DNA of 64,000 bases, from assembly GCA_002840765.1 (NCBI GenBank), contig PHCE01000002.1, positions 579,192 to 643,191 of the forward strand. Direction: 5' to 3'. Below are positions 62,929 through 64,000 of this stretch, piece by piece. The number at the start of each line of letters is the position of its first letter. The first letter of the stretch is position 1. Source of the DNA: Betaproteobacteria bacterium HGW-Betaproteobacteria-7 (GTDB lineage: Bacteria > Pseudomonadota > Gammaproteobacteria > Burkholderiales > Rhodocyclaceae). Below the pieces are notes generated by a model. The model searched no databases and had not been told where the DNA came from. It saw only the letters and a program-made list of their open reading frames with translations. A program made the translations under genes and the position numbers.

Positions 62929-64000
62929 GCGTACTTCCAGTCGGTGAGGGCGGTTGTCAGGCGCTGCCAGCCAGTTTCGTCGCCGGGCAGGCCGCAGCGC
63001 AGTAGCGGCTGCTGGTCGAAACGGCGGGTCAGGATGCCGCGGCGCGCCAGGTGATCGTGCAACTCGCCGGCCTGCGCTGACGTTAGCGTGGCGAACAGCG
63101 CTGTCACCCTGACCTCGCCGTGCGGCGCCAGCAGCTGGCGCAGGCGCTCGCTGTCGACGCTCAGGCGTTGCCGGGCGGCCCCCTGCCAGGAAGCATCCTG
63201 CAGCGCCAGCCGGGCGACGGCACGGCCGGGGCCGCTGACACTCCACGGACCGAGGCTCTCGGATAAGCGGCCGAGTAGCTCGCGGCCGGCGAACAGGAAA
63301 CCGACACGCGCCCCGGCCAGGCCGAAGAACTTGCCCAGCGAGCGCAGCACGATCAGGTTCGGCGCTTCGGCCGTGCCCGCCAGCGGCGTCACGCTCTGCT
63401 CTGGCGTTGGGTCGATGAAGGCCTCGTCGACGATCAGATGGCCGCCGCGCTTCTTCAACTGGGCGGCGGCATCGAGCACCAGTTCGCGTGGGTGGCGGTC
63501 GGCGGTCGGGTTATTCGGGTTGCACAGCAGCACGTAGGGCGTCGCCGCCGCCAGGACACGCGGCAGCAGCGCGTTCTGCAGGAAGCGCACCTTGTGCCCG
63601 GCGCGCTGCCAGGCCTGCGGGTGCTCGCTGTACAGCGGGCTGATGCAGGCTACCGCGGCGCGCGGCAACAAGGTCGGCAGCAGCTGGATGGCGGCCTGCG
63701 AGCCAGCCACCGGCAACAGGTTGTCGTTAGCGTAATAGGCGGCGGCCGCCGTTTCCAGACCGTCGCCGGCTTCCGGCAGGCGCTGCCAGATTTCCGCCGG
63801 CAGTGCCGGCACCGGCCAGGCCTGCGGATTGATGCCGGTCGACAGGTCGAGCCAGTCGGCCAGTGGAATGTCGTACTGGGTGGCTGCGTCGCGCAGCCGT
63901 CCGCCGTGGTGAGTTCCCCCTGGCGGAAGCCAGGGGCTGCCTCGCCACGCATTTGGGGCGCCTCCGGCGCCAGGCTGGCTTATCTCGCTGACCCCGCCAA
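62925..64000 (-). CDS. cobD: L-threonine-O-3-phosphate decarboxylase CobD (N-terminus beyond or obscured)
   Basis: PLP-dependent aminotransferase fold. Visible segments are LSTGINPQAWPVP, PVAGSQAAIQLLP, LCNPNNPTADRHP, HLIVDEAFIDPTP, VLRSLGKFFGLAGARVGFLFAG (PLP-Lys in the SLGKF loop) and a C-terminal RCGLPGDETGWQRL. HGGRLRDAA, the usual start region, is seen near 63905-63880, but no ATG, GTG or TTG occurs in this frame from there to the edge. The start may therefore lie outside, or a frameshift exists near 63915. It makes the aminopropanol-phosphate side chain of cobalamin. Confidence 0.8.
   Translation of the reverse strand, partial: GGVSEISQPGAGGAPNAWRGSPWLPPGGTHHGGRLRDAATQYDIPLADWLDLSTGINPQAWPVPALPAEIWQRLPEAGDGLETAAAAYYANDNLLPVAGSQAAIQLLPTLLPRAAVACISPLYSEHPQAWQRAGHKVRFLQNALLPRVLAAATPYVLLCNPNNPTADRHPRELVLDAAAQLKKRGGHLIVDEAFIDPTPEQSVTPLAGTAEAPNLIVLRSLGKFFGLAGARVGFLFAGRELLGRLSESLGPWSVSGPGRAVARLALQDASWQGAARQRLSVDSERLRQLLAPHGEVRVTALFATLTSAQAGELHDHLARRGILTRRFDQQPLLRCGLPGDETGWQRLTTALTDWKYA

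Noticed and set aside
63910..63990. Cobalamin riboswitch at the right edge
   Set aside because: Hairpins and a GCCAGG segment are present, but the conserved B12-box order (GCCACTG and AGYCAGGAGACCTGCC) is not found.

Overview
The window is about 64 kb of high-GC, densely coding bacterial chromosome. Gene content and protein style fit a facultatively anaerobic betaproteobacterium, most likely of the order Rhodocyclales (Dechloromonas/Azospira/Azonexus type). That placement is inferred from gene families: octahaem tetrathionate reductase with TtrSR-like regulators, the anaerobic ubiquinone genes ubiUVT, class I PhaC, a LiuR-controlled leucine pathway, and MetX/MetW behind a SAM-II riboswitch. 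No rRNA gene is present to confirm it.

Layout. Positions 1-1183 are the right end of an integrated element: a fused XRE/ImmA-type regulator-protease runs off the left edge, and a 3' tRNA-Gly remnant marks the probable attachment site. Positions 1292-8364 hold a sulfur-oxyanion respiration locus. It comprises a cytochrome b and octahaem cytochrome c on the minus strand, and on the plus strand a TtrS-like kinase, a TtrR-like regulator, a stand-alone receiver, a monohaem cytochrome c and a periplasmic triple-rhodanese protein. A nearly identical 32-bp element, at an identical distance from a shared -10-like motif, lies upstream of both the octahaem gene and the cytochrome c gene, with a third related copy before the receiver gene. 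This is the most striking structure in the window.

Positions 8374-19626 are mostly housekeeping: dinB with a LexA box on its start codon, a deoxyribosyltransferase-like gene, a GIY-YIG protein, a CBS protein, a LON-domain protein, ubiX, a Gx transporter with a NusG-II-domain protein, rapZ, an M20 amidohydrolase, a DJ-1/PfpI protein, an MBL hydrolase and two DUF1289 genes. Positions 18718-33648 are a leucine/isovalerate (liu) catabolic cluster: liuR, liuA, a GNAT-carbonic anhydrase fusion, thiolase, an EamA transporter, acyl-CoA dehydrogenase, liuB, liuC, liuD and HMG-CoA lyase. A ~550-bp palindromic repeat sits between liuB and liuC, and a perfect palindrome overlaps the liuA promoter. An MBL hydrolase and phaC follow at 33751-36644.

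Positions 37044-39419 are ubiUVT with a well-placed FNR-type site. Positions 39502-46026 are the rod-shape cluster mreBCD-mrdA-rodA-rlpA, divergent from gatCAB (46133-49862), which contains an inserted lipoprotein gene. Then come pyrE, xthA, a DUF883/YqjE/YqjK group and ampG, followed by metX-metW behind a SAM-II riboswitch with a terminator. The right end carries a PilZ protein, a GGDEF/degenerate-EAL receptor with a periplasmic binding protein, a SCO protein, and a cobalamin cluster (two BtuF-like proteins and CobD) that leaves the window.

How the parts fit together: the sulfur locus, ubiUVT and the c-type cytochromes point to anaerobic respiration. The liu cluster and phaC feed and store acetyl-CoA equivalents. 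The cobalamin, SAM-II and met genes form a B12/methionine theme at the right end.
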